Assembly (NCBI GenBank): GCA_016296195.1
Contig: JAEDJU010000097.1
Coordinates: 1 to 5,386 of the forward strand
DNA from: Candidatus Methanomethylophilaceae archaeon
GTDB taxonomy: Archaea; Thermoplasmatota; Thermoplasmata; Methanomassiliicoccales; Methanomethylophilaceae
DNA length: 5,386 bases
Direction of reading: 5' to 3'
Shown here in pieces: positions 1 to 5,386 of this stretch. The position numbers and the translations under genes are program-made. The notes beneath the pieces were generated by a model that saw only the letters and a program-made list of their open reading frames with translations, was not told where the DNA came from and searched no databases. The number at the start of each line of letters is the position of its first letter. Position 1 is the first letter of the stretch.

Positions 1-26
1 GGGTTCGAATCCCGGCGCGGGCACCA
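1..26 (+). tRNA. tRNA gene, 3' end only (isotype not determinable)
   Basis: The window opens inside a tRNA gene. Bases 1-3 (GGG), the T loop TTCGAAT (4-10) and CCCGG (11-15) form the 3' part of the T arm. They are followed by a 7-base acceptor strand CGCGGGC (16-22), discriminator A (23) and an encoded CCA (24-26). The missing 5' acceptor strand should read GCCCGCG. The anticodon arm lies outside the window. G1-C72 with A73 is compatible with several archaeal tRNAs, such as elongator Met or Phe, so I do not assign an amino acid. Canonical T-loop bases and correct arm lengths argue for a functional gene, not a fragment left by integration. Confidence 0.9.
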
Positions 27-29
27 TCA

Positions 30-46
30 TTTTTCCGATGGTTTTT
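30..46 (+). terminator. T-run transcription end after the tRNA
   Basis: Two runs of five T (30-34 and 42-46) begin four bases after the CCA end. Archaeal RNA polymerase ends transcripts at short T-runs without needing a hairpin, so these are the likely end of the tRNA transcript. This is inferred from position and composition only. Confidence 0.55.
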
Positions 47-126
47 GTGACGGAAAGCTGTCGCTCCCGATCTTAGAATGTGTCCTGAGATGTTTTTCTC
101 TGGGAGACGGGTGATTGGAGAAGTGT

Positions 127-140
127 GGGCCCGAAGGCCC
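127..140 (-). terminator. UUCG-capped hairpin downstream of the four-helix membrane protein gene
   Basis: Read on the - strand, GGGCC (140-136), loop TTCG (135-132) and GGCCC (131-127) form a perfect 5-bp GC stem closed by C-G around a UUCG tetraloop, an unusually stable RNA fold. It starts 12 bases after the TAA of the membrane protein gene. No strong T-run follows on the - strand, so it may be a 3'-end stabiliser or processing signal and not a classical terminator. The flanking region 27-152 lies between convergent transcripts and shows no credible gene. Confidence 0.45.
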
Positions 141-152
141 GATGTATGGTGT

Positions 153-641
153 TTATGCCTTGTTCTTCAGGATGTCGACGATTCCGCCGATGGCGGTGAT
201 GATCGCTCCGACCATGCACAGCCAGAATCCGATGTCGACTCCGACGGACGCGCTCATTCCGAAGATCTCGACGCTGTCCCCGACTCCTCCGTAGAACATG
301 AAGCCGATGACGATGGCGACGACCGCGAGGATCAGGGTGACGATACCGAGGATCCTGGTGACCTTCTCGTTCTTGTAGACGATGGGCAGGAGGGTGGTGA
401 TCAGGCTGATCACTCCGCACACGAGTGCGACGAGGGGTGCATACACGTAATCGAAGACTTCCTTGTAGTCAGCATCGTTGAGGAGAGTCCATCCCGTGAC
501 GGACTCGGATCCCTTGGTGATGATGACATTGTAGTCGAGTGTGACCCAGTTCAGGAAGACACCGACAATCAGGATGATGGTTCCGATGAAACCGATCAGC
601 CCGAACAGGTTGACTTTGCTTGTTGTCTCTGACATGTTCAT
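153..641 (-). CDS. small four-helix integral membrane protein, function unknown
   Basis: I do not recognise the family. Counting from the ATG at 635 (160 residues), four hydrophobic stretches are clear at about 10-31, 65-87, 94-116 and 131-155. Between helices 1 and 2 is a polar loop with W30 and a GW pair at 48-49, and between 3 and 4 a short loop. The C-terminus ends in a Lys-containing tail (DILKNKA), and the helix 2-3 loop (YKNEKVTR) is basic, which suggests both ends and that loop face the cytoplasm. No catalytic motif or lipoprotein signal is visible. The reading frame continues upstream to a TTG at 707, but that extension crosses a Shine-Dalgarno-like sequence and is not credible. ATG at 641 overlaps the stop of an upstream mini-ORF; ATG at 635 (two residues shorter) is equally possible. 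The gene stands alone, convergent with the tRNA gene and downstream of the NFACT gene on the same strand. Confidence 0.82.
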   Translation of the reverse strand: MNMSETTSKVNLFGLIGFIGTIILIVGVFLNWVTLDYNVIITKGSESVTGWTLLNDADYKEVFDYVYAPLVALVCGVISLITTLLPIVYKNEKVTRILGIVTLILAVVAIVIGFMFYGGVGDSVEIFGMSASVGVDIGFWLCMVGAIITAIGGIVDILKNKA

Positions 642-655
642 CACATGCAGTTCAT
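641..655 (-). other. possible leader mini-ORF (Met-Asn-Cys-Met) overlapping the membrane protein start
   Basis: On the - strand, GGGAGGT (669-663) lies seven bases before an ATG at 655, an ideal archaeal Shine-Dalgarno spacing. That ATG opens only four codons (ATG AAC TGC ATG) before TGA at 643-641. The TGA shares its A with the ATG at 641 of the membrane protein (TGATG), the usual form of translational coupling. The same Shine-Dalgarno is 21 bases from the ATG at 641, too far for direct use. Ribosomes may therefore load at the mini-ORF and restart. A chance arrangement or a mis-assigned gene start cannot be excluded. Confidence 0.35.
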
Positions 656-662
656 ACTGCGT

Positions 663-669
663 ACCTCCC
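663..669 (-). promoter_or_regulatory. Shine-Dalgarno sequence GGGAGGT
   Basis: GGGAGGT on the - strand is complementary to the CACCUCC near the 3' end of archaeal 16S rRNA. It is the strongest ribosome binding site in the window. Its spacing fits the out-of-frame ATG at 655 and not the in-frame starts at 641 or 635, so it determines how the start of the downstream gene should be read. Confidence 0.6.
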
Positions 670-680
670 GATGTAACATA

Positions 681-726
681 CATAAAAACCTTTGTCGGAA
701 CAATCAACCGGGGTATGCGAATAAAC
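681..726 (-). promoter_or_regulatory. candidate promoter of the membrane protein gene (two TATA-like boxes)
   Basis: Two TATA-like boxes lie upstream on the - strand. GTTTATTC (726-719) would place the transcript start about 25 bases downstream, near 697, leaving the GGGAGGT site inside the mRNA. TTTTTATG (688-681) would place it near 658, which would exclude the Shine-Dalgarno and make the message almost leaderless. The first is the more coherent reading. The T5 run at 688-684 could instead end the NFACT transcript. The rest of 690-808 shows nothing else I can support. Confidence 0.35.
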
Positions 727-808
727 GGTGTTTGGAATCCATTCGTAAGGGGATCCCTCGCCCGGAAATGATGGATGGGGGAAGGGGTTTATGGCCGCGG
801 GGTCTGTC

Positions 809-2752
809 TCATTCACCGTTTTCGGCTTCATTGTCCGAGGGCCAGACCTCTCTGACGATCTCCACATCTCCCGGCGGAAGTATCCTGGAGATCTCCTCCT
901 CCGGTACCTGGAACCTCTTGGCCATCTCGCTGGATTTGCGACCGCCCTTTCCGCGTCCGGGACGTATGACGAAGTATCTGTCGCAATCCTTGAAACAATC
1001 GGCCGGACCGCACATGACCTTCCTGGATCCCTGGTAGTAGACCTCACCGACGACAAGCTCGATCGGCAGGTGGTACTCGTAGTTCCTCTTACCGCGGATG
1101 ATGAACGCTCCCCTCGGAACGAACTCTCCGGGGTTGGGCGTCTTGCTGACCTGGTCCGGGTACACCCAGAACGCACTTCCCTCCGAGAGGGCGGCGATCC
1201 ATGCCTTGGACTGTGCCAGGGCGAACTGGCATCCCTGCCTGAGCTCGTCGTTGTCGGCCTTCGTTCCATCCTTGATGACGACGGACGGTGCTCCGTGGAC
1301 GTCGGCATGCGCGTAGAGGTCGCCGTCCTTCAGATGCTTCTTGACTATGTTGTCGTTGCTGTGGGCATCCTTTCCGGCGATGATGAGCTTCCCGCCGGAG
1401 GATATGAACCACTTGTATCTCTCGAACCAGAACTGCTTGGTGGGCTGTGCCTTTCCCGCGGCCATCGCCTTGGCCTTATCGATGCCCTTCTGTTTCTTCG
1501 CCAGTTCGGCACGGCTCTCCTCCAGGGCCTCCTTGGCACGTTTGGCCTTCTCGCCCACATCCTTCCCCTTCTGGTAGATATCGGATGCGTTGGCATCGAT
1601 TCCCTTGGTGTAGTCCAATATCACCGTCTCCCCGGCGAAGACCCCTGTGACCATATTCTTCGAGGGATCGATGTCCTTGACGAAGGGGATCTTCATGGCC
1701 CCGGCCCTGAGTTTGTCCCATGTGAGTTTCGAGGACTGTTCCATCAGGACGTTGAGCAGGTCGTTGGCGTTCTGATAGTCGGTGTAGAGTGCCTCGGCCT
1801 TCCTGCGGAGCTCGTCGCATTGGACGTTGTACTCGTCGAGGGTCTCCTCCTGTTTGGAGATCCTCCTGTTGAGTTTCTCTATCTCCGGATCGACGTACGC
1901 TTCCTCCTCCTCATCGGAGATCTGCTCCATGTAGGCGTGGATGAGTTTGGACATGGTCTCGTAGCGTTTGGATTCCATGTCATCGTGGGACACCATCTCG
2001 ATGGGAGCGAAGTCCTCTATCCTGCCATCCATGATGTATGCGGTGGGTTCGGGGACATCAAGGACCTTCTCCACGATACCCCTCATGGCGGTGTACATCT
2101 GAGACACGACATCATCGCCGACATCGGATGCCTTCGTGTTCTTGTCGATTTCTATGCGTCTGCAGATCTCCTCAGCGTACTGCCCACCGAGGTTCACCGA
2201 TGTGGCGAGGGTCCTGACGCAGTCCGCATCGGATGAGCGGAACGATGCGATGAAATCCTCCTCCGTGGAGACCGTGGGGTCGAACCTGGACTTCGGAGGG
2301 ATGTACTGCTCTCCGGGACGTGTGGCACGGTCTCTCCAGGTCTTCTGGATCAGACAGTTCTGGATGATGCCATCCTTCACCAGGAGGACGTTCCCTCCTC
2401 CGAACATCTCGAAGATCAGATGGTAGGTTCCATCGGCCTTGAAGAGCTCCATGTCCACGACCCTGTCGAATCCAACCTGTTCGACCTTTCCCACACGGGC
2501 GTTGTCGATGTACTTCCTCAGGAAGGATGCGAAAGATGTGGGCATGGTGGGGGTCTCGGGCTTGACATCTGGGGAGTACAGCCATTTCTTGTCCTTGAAG
2601 AAGAGCTCCTTCTTCCCTTCCCCCTGTATGTTCAGGCGGAAGAGCACGTTTCCCGCGCCCCAGTGGAATATCTTGTCCATGTGCGCACCCTCGAGAACAG
2701 ACAGCTCGGTGACAACCGAACGAACATCGAAGGAACTCATCTCTTTCTTCAT
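809..2752 (-). CDS. rqcH: NFACT-family ribosome quality control protein (archaeal RqcH / Rqc2 / NEMF homologue)
   Basis: The 647-residue product matches the full archaeal NFACT layout. It has an NFACT-N domain (about 5-160), a helix-hairpin-helix region (about 180-235), a long charged coiled-coil arm (about 285-345 and 395-430) around a small middle domain, an NFACT-R domain (about 440-555), and a basic then acidic C-terminal tail. Visible signatures are the Asp-Arg pair D96-R97 in GFDRVVDM, the EMFGGGNVLL segment at 115-124, and in NFACT-R the ERYKWF (444-449) and HADVHG (482-487) motifs. Family members bind the large ribosomal subunit carrying a stalled peptidyl-tRNA. In bacteria the Asp-Arg pair is needed to recruit Ala-tRNA for C-terminal tailing. 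Its presence suggests tail synthesis here, by inference. ATG at 2752 is chosen; an ATG four codons later (2740) is possible. No good Shine-Dalgarno precedes either, and a TATA-like box about 25 bases upstream suggests a leaderless mRNA. tetR lies 52 bases upstream on the same strand. Confidence 0.96.
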   Translation of the reverse strand: MKKEMSSFDVRSVVTELSVLEGAHMDKIFHWGAGNVLFRLNIQGEGKKELFFKDKKWLYSPDVKPETPTMPTSFASFLRKYIDNARVGKVEQVGFDRVVDMELFKADGTYHLIFEMFGGGNVLLVKDGIIQNCLIQKTWRDRATRPGEQYIPPKSRFDPTVSTEEDFIASFRSSDADCVRTLATSVNLGGQYAEEICRRIEIDKNTKASDVGDDVVSQMYTAMRGIVEKVLDVPEPTAYIMDGRIEDFAPIEMVSHDDMESKRYETMSKLIHAYMEQISDEEEEAYVDPEIEKLNRRISKQEETLDEYNVQCDELRRKAEALYTDYQNANDLLNVLMEQSSKLTWDKLRAGAMKIPFVKDIDPSKNMVTGVFAGETVILDYTKGIDANASDIYQKGKDVGEKAKRAKEALEESRAELAKKQKGIDKAKAMAAGKAQPTKQFWFERYKWFISSGGKLIIAGKDAHSNDNIVKKHLKDGDLYAHADVHGAPSVVIKDGTKADNDELRQGCQFALAQSKAWIAALSEGSAFWVYPDQVSKTPNPGEFVPRGAFIIRGKRNYEYHLPIELVVGEVYYQGSRKVMCGPADCFKDCDRYFVIRPGRGKGGRKSSEMAKRFQVPEEEISRILPPGDVEIVREVWPSDNEAENGE

Positions 2753-2776
2753 GGCCCCGCCTAGTGCTATGTATCT

Positions 2777-2784
2777 GATAAAAG
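2777..2784 (-). promoter_or_regulatory. TATA-like box for the NFACT gene
   Basis: CTTTTATC on the - strand, in the 52-base gap after tetR, is centred about 28 bases before the ATG at 2752. At the usual archaeal spacing, transcription would start within a few bases of that ATG, giving a leaderless or nearly leaderless message. This agrees with the lack of a Shine-Dalgarno sequence. It suggests NFACT can be transcribed independently of tetR, though read-through remains possible. Confidence 0.45.
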
Positions 2785-2804
2785 TTGGCTCAGATCGGAC
2801 GGGT

Positions 2805-3473
2805 TCAGAGATGGATGCCGCAGATGACGATGTCGTTGCCGCTTATGGCCCTGTAGATGGTGTCCACCCTTTCTTCGACACCATCAGTCGGCAGTTCGAA
2901 GACATCCAGCAGCATCCTGATCACGGTCATGATCATGTTCCTCTCGGATATGGTGGATGGACCCCTCGATATGGCCTCAAGTATGTTTCCCATCGCTCCC
3001 AGACACATGTACATGCGGACTTTGAACTCCTCGGATCCGGTATCTACGATCCCATCGACATCGTTGTCCTCCACCCATTTCATCATTATGTCGAGTATCC
3101 TGAGCATTATGTCCCATTTGCTGTGGGCCACGGCCAGGAGCTCGGCCAACCTTTGGGACCTGAACGAGATGTATATCATCAGGATCAGTGGGAATCCGAC
3201 CTTGTCCAGAAACGTGGGGTTGTCAAGATATTTCTCGGATTCTCTGACGGAGTCATTCAATGCCTCCGAGATTATGTCCGCGAAGATCTCCTCCTTCCCG
3301 TGGTAGATGTTGTAGAGGCTTCCGTTAAGGATATCGGCCCTCTGGAGGATCTGACGGGTGGTGGTCCTATCGTATCCGTTCTCTAGGAACAGTTCCACGG
3401 ACACATCCATGATACGACGCCTGAGCTCCTCGGTCTTTTCAGCCTTGCCTCTCGTACGTCTCCCCGTCATCAT
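2805..3473 (-). CDS. TetR/AcrR-family transcriptional repressor, probable local regulator of the MMPL transporter
   Basis: The product is 222 residues from the ATG at 3473, typical TetR length. A basic N-terminus precedes the DNA-binding domain at about 18-66: helix 1 includes RRIMDVSVELFLENGYDRT, and the helix-turn-helix carries TTRQILQRA, then NGSLYNIYHGKEEIF, a good match to the family pattern of T..IA..AGVS.GTLY.YF.SKE.L. The remainder (about 70-222) is helical and divergent, as expected for a ligand-binding and dimerisation domain; its ligand cannot be read from sequence. The frame stays open to an ATG at 3560, giving 29 more residues, but that extension contains a strong TATA box, so I reject it. 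A second ATG at 3470 is adjacent. The gene is divergent from the MMPL transporter across a region with two palindromes, the normal arrangement for a repressor of a neighbouring efflux gene. Stop is TGA. Confidence 0.93.
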   Translation of the reverse strand: MMTGRRTRGKAEKTEELRRRIMDVSVELFLENGYDRTTTRQILQRADILNGSLYNIYHGKEEIFADIISEALNDSVRESEKYLDNPTFLDKVGFPLILMIYISFRSQRLAELLAVAHSKWDIMLRILDIMMKWVEDNDVDGIVDTGSEEFKVRMYMCLGAMGNILEAISRGPSTISERNMIMTVIRMLLDVFELPTDGVEERVDTIYRAISGNDIVICGIHL

Positions 3474-3515
3474 ATCACATGCTTTTGGAAGCGTTTCCGA
3501 ACACGTTTCGTTCTG

Positions 3516-3522
3516 TATAAAA
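3516..3522 (-). promoter_or_regulatory. TATA box of the tetR promoter
   Basis: TTTTATA on the - strand (followed by C) is a close match to the archaeal TATA consensus. It would place the transcript start near 3493, about 20 bases before the ATG at 3473. It lies inside the longer open frame from 3560, which is the main reason for choosing the shorter TetR start. The nearest palindrome is about 40 bases upstream, so autoregulation, if present, would not be by simple occlusion of this box. Confidence 0.6.
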
Positions 3523-3561
3523 CCCTTCTTTCTTCCGAAAGACCGAAGTTTCGTAGTCATA

Positions 3562-3577
3562 TTTGAGCATGTTCAAA
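3562..3577. promoter_or_regulatory. operator 1: palindrome TTTGAGCATGTTCAAA
   Basis: A 16-base inverted repeat with one mismatched pair (G3567 against T3572). It lies immediately upstream of the TATA box of the MMPL transporter, where the TFB recognition element would be. It shares its outer arms with the palindrome at 3599-3614, which supports both as binding sites of one dimeric protein, most simply the adjacent TetR repressor. The protein-site link is inferred from position. Confidence 0.65.
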
Positions 3578-3579
3578 AA

Positions 3580-3588
3580 TATTAAATA
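3580..3588 (+). promoter_or_regulatory. TATA box of the MMPL transporter promoter
   Basis: TATTAAATA on the + strand, preceded by an A-rich stretch that could serve as the TFB element. Transcription should begin about 25 bases downstream, near 3610-3614, leaving a leader of only about 8-12 bases before the ATG at 3622. The box is bracketed by the two palindromes, so a bound repressor would block both factor loading and initiation. Confidence 0.6.
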
Positions 3589-3598
3589 GCTTATCAAA

Positions 3599-3614
3599 TT
3601 TGAGCGCGCTCAAG
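3599..3614. promoter_or_regulatory. operator 2: palindrome TTTGAGCGCGCTCAAG
   Basis: The inner 14 bases (3600-3613) are a perfect palindrome, TTGAGCGCGCTCAA. It covers the predicted transcription start of the MMPL transporter and ends eight bases before its ATG. Compared with operator 1 it keeps the TTTGAGC and TCAA arms and differs only in the centre. The centre-to-centre distance is 37 bases, about three and a half helical turns. It is the most likely primary operator of the adjacent TetR protein. Confidence 0.7.
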
Positions 3615-3621
3615 TGAAATC

Positions 3622-5386
3622 ATGTTTGAGAACTACTCGAAATTCGTTCTGAAACATCCGAAGTCCATGATCGCGGTCTGGATAGTGGCCATCCTGGTGG
3701 CACTTCCGTTCGCGGTTCAGGCGGAGGAGGTCCTCAGTTACGATATGACAAGCATGGGCGGTTTCACCTCCGAGGCAACCGAGGGGGCAGATATCGTCGC
3801 GGAGCACTTCGAAGGCGGGCTCAATGTGGACACCGTCCTGGTCATCCCTTACGATGATCAATCCCAACTTTCCGATGTGGAGGGAAAACTCATCTCATCG
3901 GGAATCCTGGGTTCCGACATCGCCGAGAGATACGGCGATGATGTGACGTACAGTGTGATGGGCGCCTTCAACAGTGATGGCTCCGATAATGGGGTGTTCA
4001 TGGTCCTAATCGATTTCGGTGAACTCGATGCCATGGATGAGATCGGGAACATCAGGGATGTCGTATCCAAATCCATGGAGGATGCTGGTCTTGCCGACAT
4101 GGCCCACTATGTCACCGGTGGTACGGCCATCACATATGACACAATGCAGGGTGCAAATGCCGATGTGGCCAAGATCGATCCCCTGTCGATCCTCCTAATC
4201 CTGTTGTTGTTGGGTCTCTTCTTCTGGACACTCGTCACCGCACTGGCCCCTCCTCTCGTCGTCGGCGGTGCCTACGGTCTGGTCCTGGCGCTGATGTTCG
4301 CACTCGGTCAGATGTTCGACATCTTCTACATCACCAAGACTATCGTGCTGGTCTCCATGCTCGGAGCCGGCTGTGACTATTCCATCTTCATAATCTCCAG
4401 GTACAGAGAGGAGCGTAAGGCAGGGAAGGACAAATCCGAGGCGGTCACCGAGGCCATAAAGTGGGCCGGGGAGTCCGTCATGACATCCGGTCTGGCGGTC
4501 ATCATCGGATTCGCCGTCATGTCCCTCTGTTCGTACAGTCTCGTCTCATCCATGGCCATCGTCCTTGCTATCGGAATCGTTGTTGCGATGTTGGCGGCAC
4601 TCACTCTGATCCCCGCCATCCTGGCGGTCCTCGGAGACAGGATCTTCTGGCCCAGGACGATCGATTCATACAGGTCCGGAAGCAGGGAGCGCAATGGTGT
4701 GTATGGAAAGCTGGTCGATTTCAGCAAGAGGTACTTCACCCGTGCAGGCAGGTTCTCAACCAAGCATGCCGTGCCCATCGTGGTCGTGGCCATTCTCCTT
4801 ACGGTCCCCATGGGTTACGTCGCACTGACATCCGAGGATTCGTTCGATATGGTCAGCGTCATGCCCGACAGTGATGCCCGTGAGGGTGTCGATGCGGTGA
4901 CATCGAACACAGATGGTGGATTGATAATGCCCACCTATGTGTTGTTCCAGTTGGAATCTCCGATCGCCCAGGTCACCAAGATCTCGGACGATGTCGGTGT
5001 CCTCACGTGGACGAACCCCTCATATCTGAACGGTCTCTCCGAGGTTTCTCAGAACATCGTGTCAGAGGATGAGAACATCAGTTATGCTCTCGGACCGACG
5101 GCATGGTCAGCAGTGTACGGGCTGGCATATCAGGCGATCCTCGACAAGGGTGTTCCGGAATCCATGATCACTCCAGAGATGGTCAACAGGGCTGCTCTCA
5201 CAGCACTTCCCGATATGGTCTCCCTTCAGTTGGAACAGTTCTTCGGGACGTTCGGGTGGAACCTCGCTCCGGATACCATGCTGCCCCTGAGTGCAACCAT
5301 GCAGGTTCCAGTCGCATCATTGATCGATTATGCGGTGAACGTGGGTGCCGGGCTTGTGTCTGACGATGGTAGCTATGTCCAGATGA
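3622..5386 (+). CDS. MMPL/RND-family membrane transporter, C-terminal part beyond the window
   Basis: The frame is open for 588 codons and runs off the window, so at least the second transmembrane bundle is missing. The visible part has the family layout: helix 1 (about 16-33); an extracytoplasmic domain (34-185); five helices at about 188-206, 208-229, 237-258, 285-306 and 309-336; a basic cytoplasmic linker (340-378); helix 7 (381-402); and a second extracytoplasmic domain from 403. Helix 4 carries the MMPL signature GAGCDYSIFIISRYREER (248-265), with the D252-Y253 pair that in mycobacterial MmpL3 belongs to the proton relay. The segments at helices 1 and 7 resemble each other (LKHP, TKHA), marking the internal duplication. 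Family members export lipids, hydrophobic compounds or drugs using the ion gradient; the substrate here is unknown. ATG at 3622 follows a very short leader with only a weak GTGA Shine-Dalgarno. Two TetR-type palindromes overlap the promoter. Confidence 0.95.
   Translation, partial: MFENYSKFVLKHPKSMIAVWIVAILVALPFAVQAEEVLSYDMTSMGGFTSEATEGADIVAEHFEGGLNVDTVLVIPYDDQSQLSDVEGKLISSGILGSDIAERYGDDVTYSVMGAFNSDGSDNGVFMVLIDFGELDAMDEIGNIRDVVSKSMEDAGLADMAHYVTGGTAITYDTMQGANADVAKIDPLSILLILLLLGLFFWTLVTALAPPLVVGGAYGLVLALMFALGQMFDIFYITKTIVLVSMLGAGCDYSIFIISRYREERKAGKDKSEAVTEAIKWAGESVMTSGLAVIIGFAVMSLCSYSLVSSMAIVLAIGIVVAMLAALTLIPAILAVLGDRIFWPRTIDSYRSGSRERNGVYGKLVDFSKRYFTRAGRFSTKHAVPIVVVAILLTVPMGYVALTSEDSFDMVSVMPDSDAREGVDAVTSNTDGGLIMPTYVLFQLESPIAQVTKISDDVGVLTWTNPSYLNGLSEVSQNIVSEDENISYALGPTAWSAVYGLAYQAILDKGVPESMITPEMVNRAALTALPDMVSLQLEQFFGTFGWNLAPDTMLPLSATMQVPVASLIDYAVNVGAGLVSDDGSYVQM

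Noticed and set aside
1..26. The tRNA 3' end as an attachment site of an integrated element
   Set aside because: I see no second copy of the tRNA 3' sequence in the window, no integrase gene and no shift in composition next to it.
84..104. Weak inverted repeat around a T-run (GAGA, T-rich loop, TCTC)
   Set aside because: The stem is only four pairs plus two beyond a mismatch, and it is not placed close to either gene end, so chance is the better explanation.
78..632. An acidic 184-codon open frame on the + strand opposite the membrane protein gene
   Set aside because: The Asp-rich product is the antisense image of Val/Ile-rich (GTC, ATC) membrane helices. The - strand product has a coherent four-helix pattern.
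642..707. Upstream extension of the small membrane protein to a TTG at 707
   Set aside because: It would begin at a rare start codon and run through the GGGAGGT site. The added residues do not look like part of a membrane protein start.
791..2236. A 481-codon open frame on the + strand, antisense to the NFACT gene
   Set aside because: It is in exact codon register with NFACT, so it stays open simply because NFACT avoids TTA, CTA and TCA codons there. NFACT has clear domains and motifs; the antisense product has none I recognise.
2439..3386. A 315-codon open frame on the + strand crossing the NFACT start and most of tetR
   Set aside because: It is antisense to two well-supported genes and spans their promoter gap. 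Its translation shows no recognisable domain.
3474..3560. A 29-residue N-terminal extension of the TetR protein from the ATG at 3560
   Set aside because: The extension contains a strong TATA box (3516-3522) and has no ribosome binding site; the shorter start gives a typical TetR length and N-terminus.
4377..4811. A 144-codon open frame on the - strand inside the transporter gene
   Set aside because: It lies antisense to the conserved MMPL helix region, which has a continuous reading frame and the family signature.

Overview
The window looks like a piece of an archaeal chromosome, most likely from the Thermoplasmatota, and perhaps from the Methanomassiliicoccales. The organism call is inference. 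It rests on an archaeal-type NFACT/RqcH protein, TATA-like boxes at archaeal promoter distances in front of the genes, very short or absent 5' leaders, T-run ends instead of strong bacterial terminators, an encoded CCA at the tRNA end, and moderately GC-rich coding sequence broken by AT-rich promoters. All three stop codons visible (two TGA, one TAA) avoid TAG. That fits a pyrrolysine user but does not prove one.

Layout, left to right. Bases 1-26 are the 3' end of a tRNA gene on the + strand, followed by T-runs. Bases 27-152 are a convergent, gene-free stretch with a UUCG-capped hairpin. Next, on the - strand, comes a small four-helix membrane protein of unknown function (153-641). In front of it is a Shine-Dalgarno-led four-codon mini-ORF whose stop overlaps the gene's start. 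Bases 656-808 are intergenic. Bases 809-2752 (-) encode a complete NFACT-family protein (RqcH/Rqc2/NEMF homologue) of ribosome-associated quality control. After a 52-base gap, 2805-3473 (-) encodes a TetR-type repressor. A 148-base AT-rich divergent control region follows. From 3622 to the window edge, on the + strand, runs an MMPL/RND-type membrane transporter. It is still open after 588 codons, so its C-terminal half is missing here.

The most informative part is the divergent TetR-transporter region. Two closely related palindromes with the outer form TTTGAGC...TCAA bracket the transporter's TATA box, and one of them covers the predicted transcription start. The repressor's own TATA box lies about 40 bases beyond the first palindrome. 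The simplest reading is a ligand-responsive efflux switch: the TetR protein holds the MMPL transporter off until a lipophilic or amphiphilic compound binds the repressor. The NFACT gene follows tetR on the same strand and could receive read-through, but it also has its own TATA-like box. I found no CRISPR array, insertion sequence or phage gene. Apart from these elements the genes belong to known families, and I see no clearly new multi-gene system.
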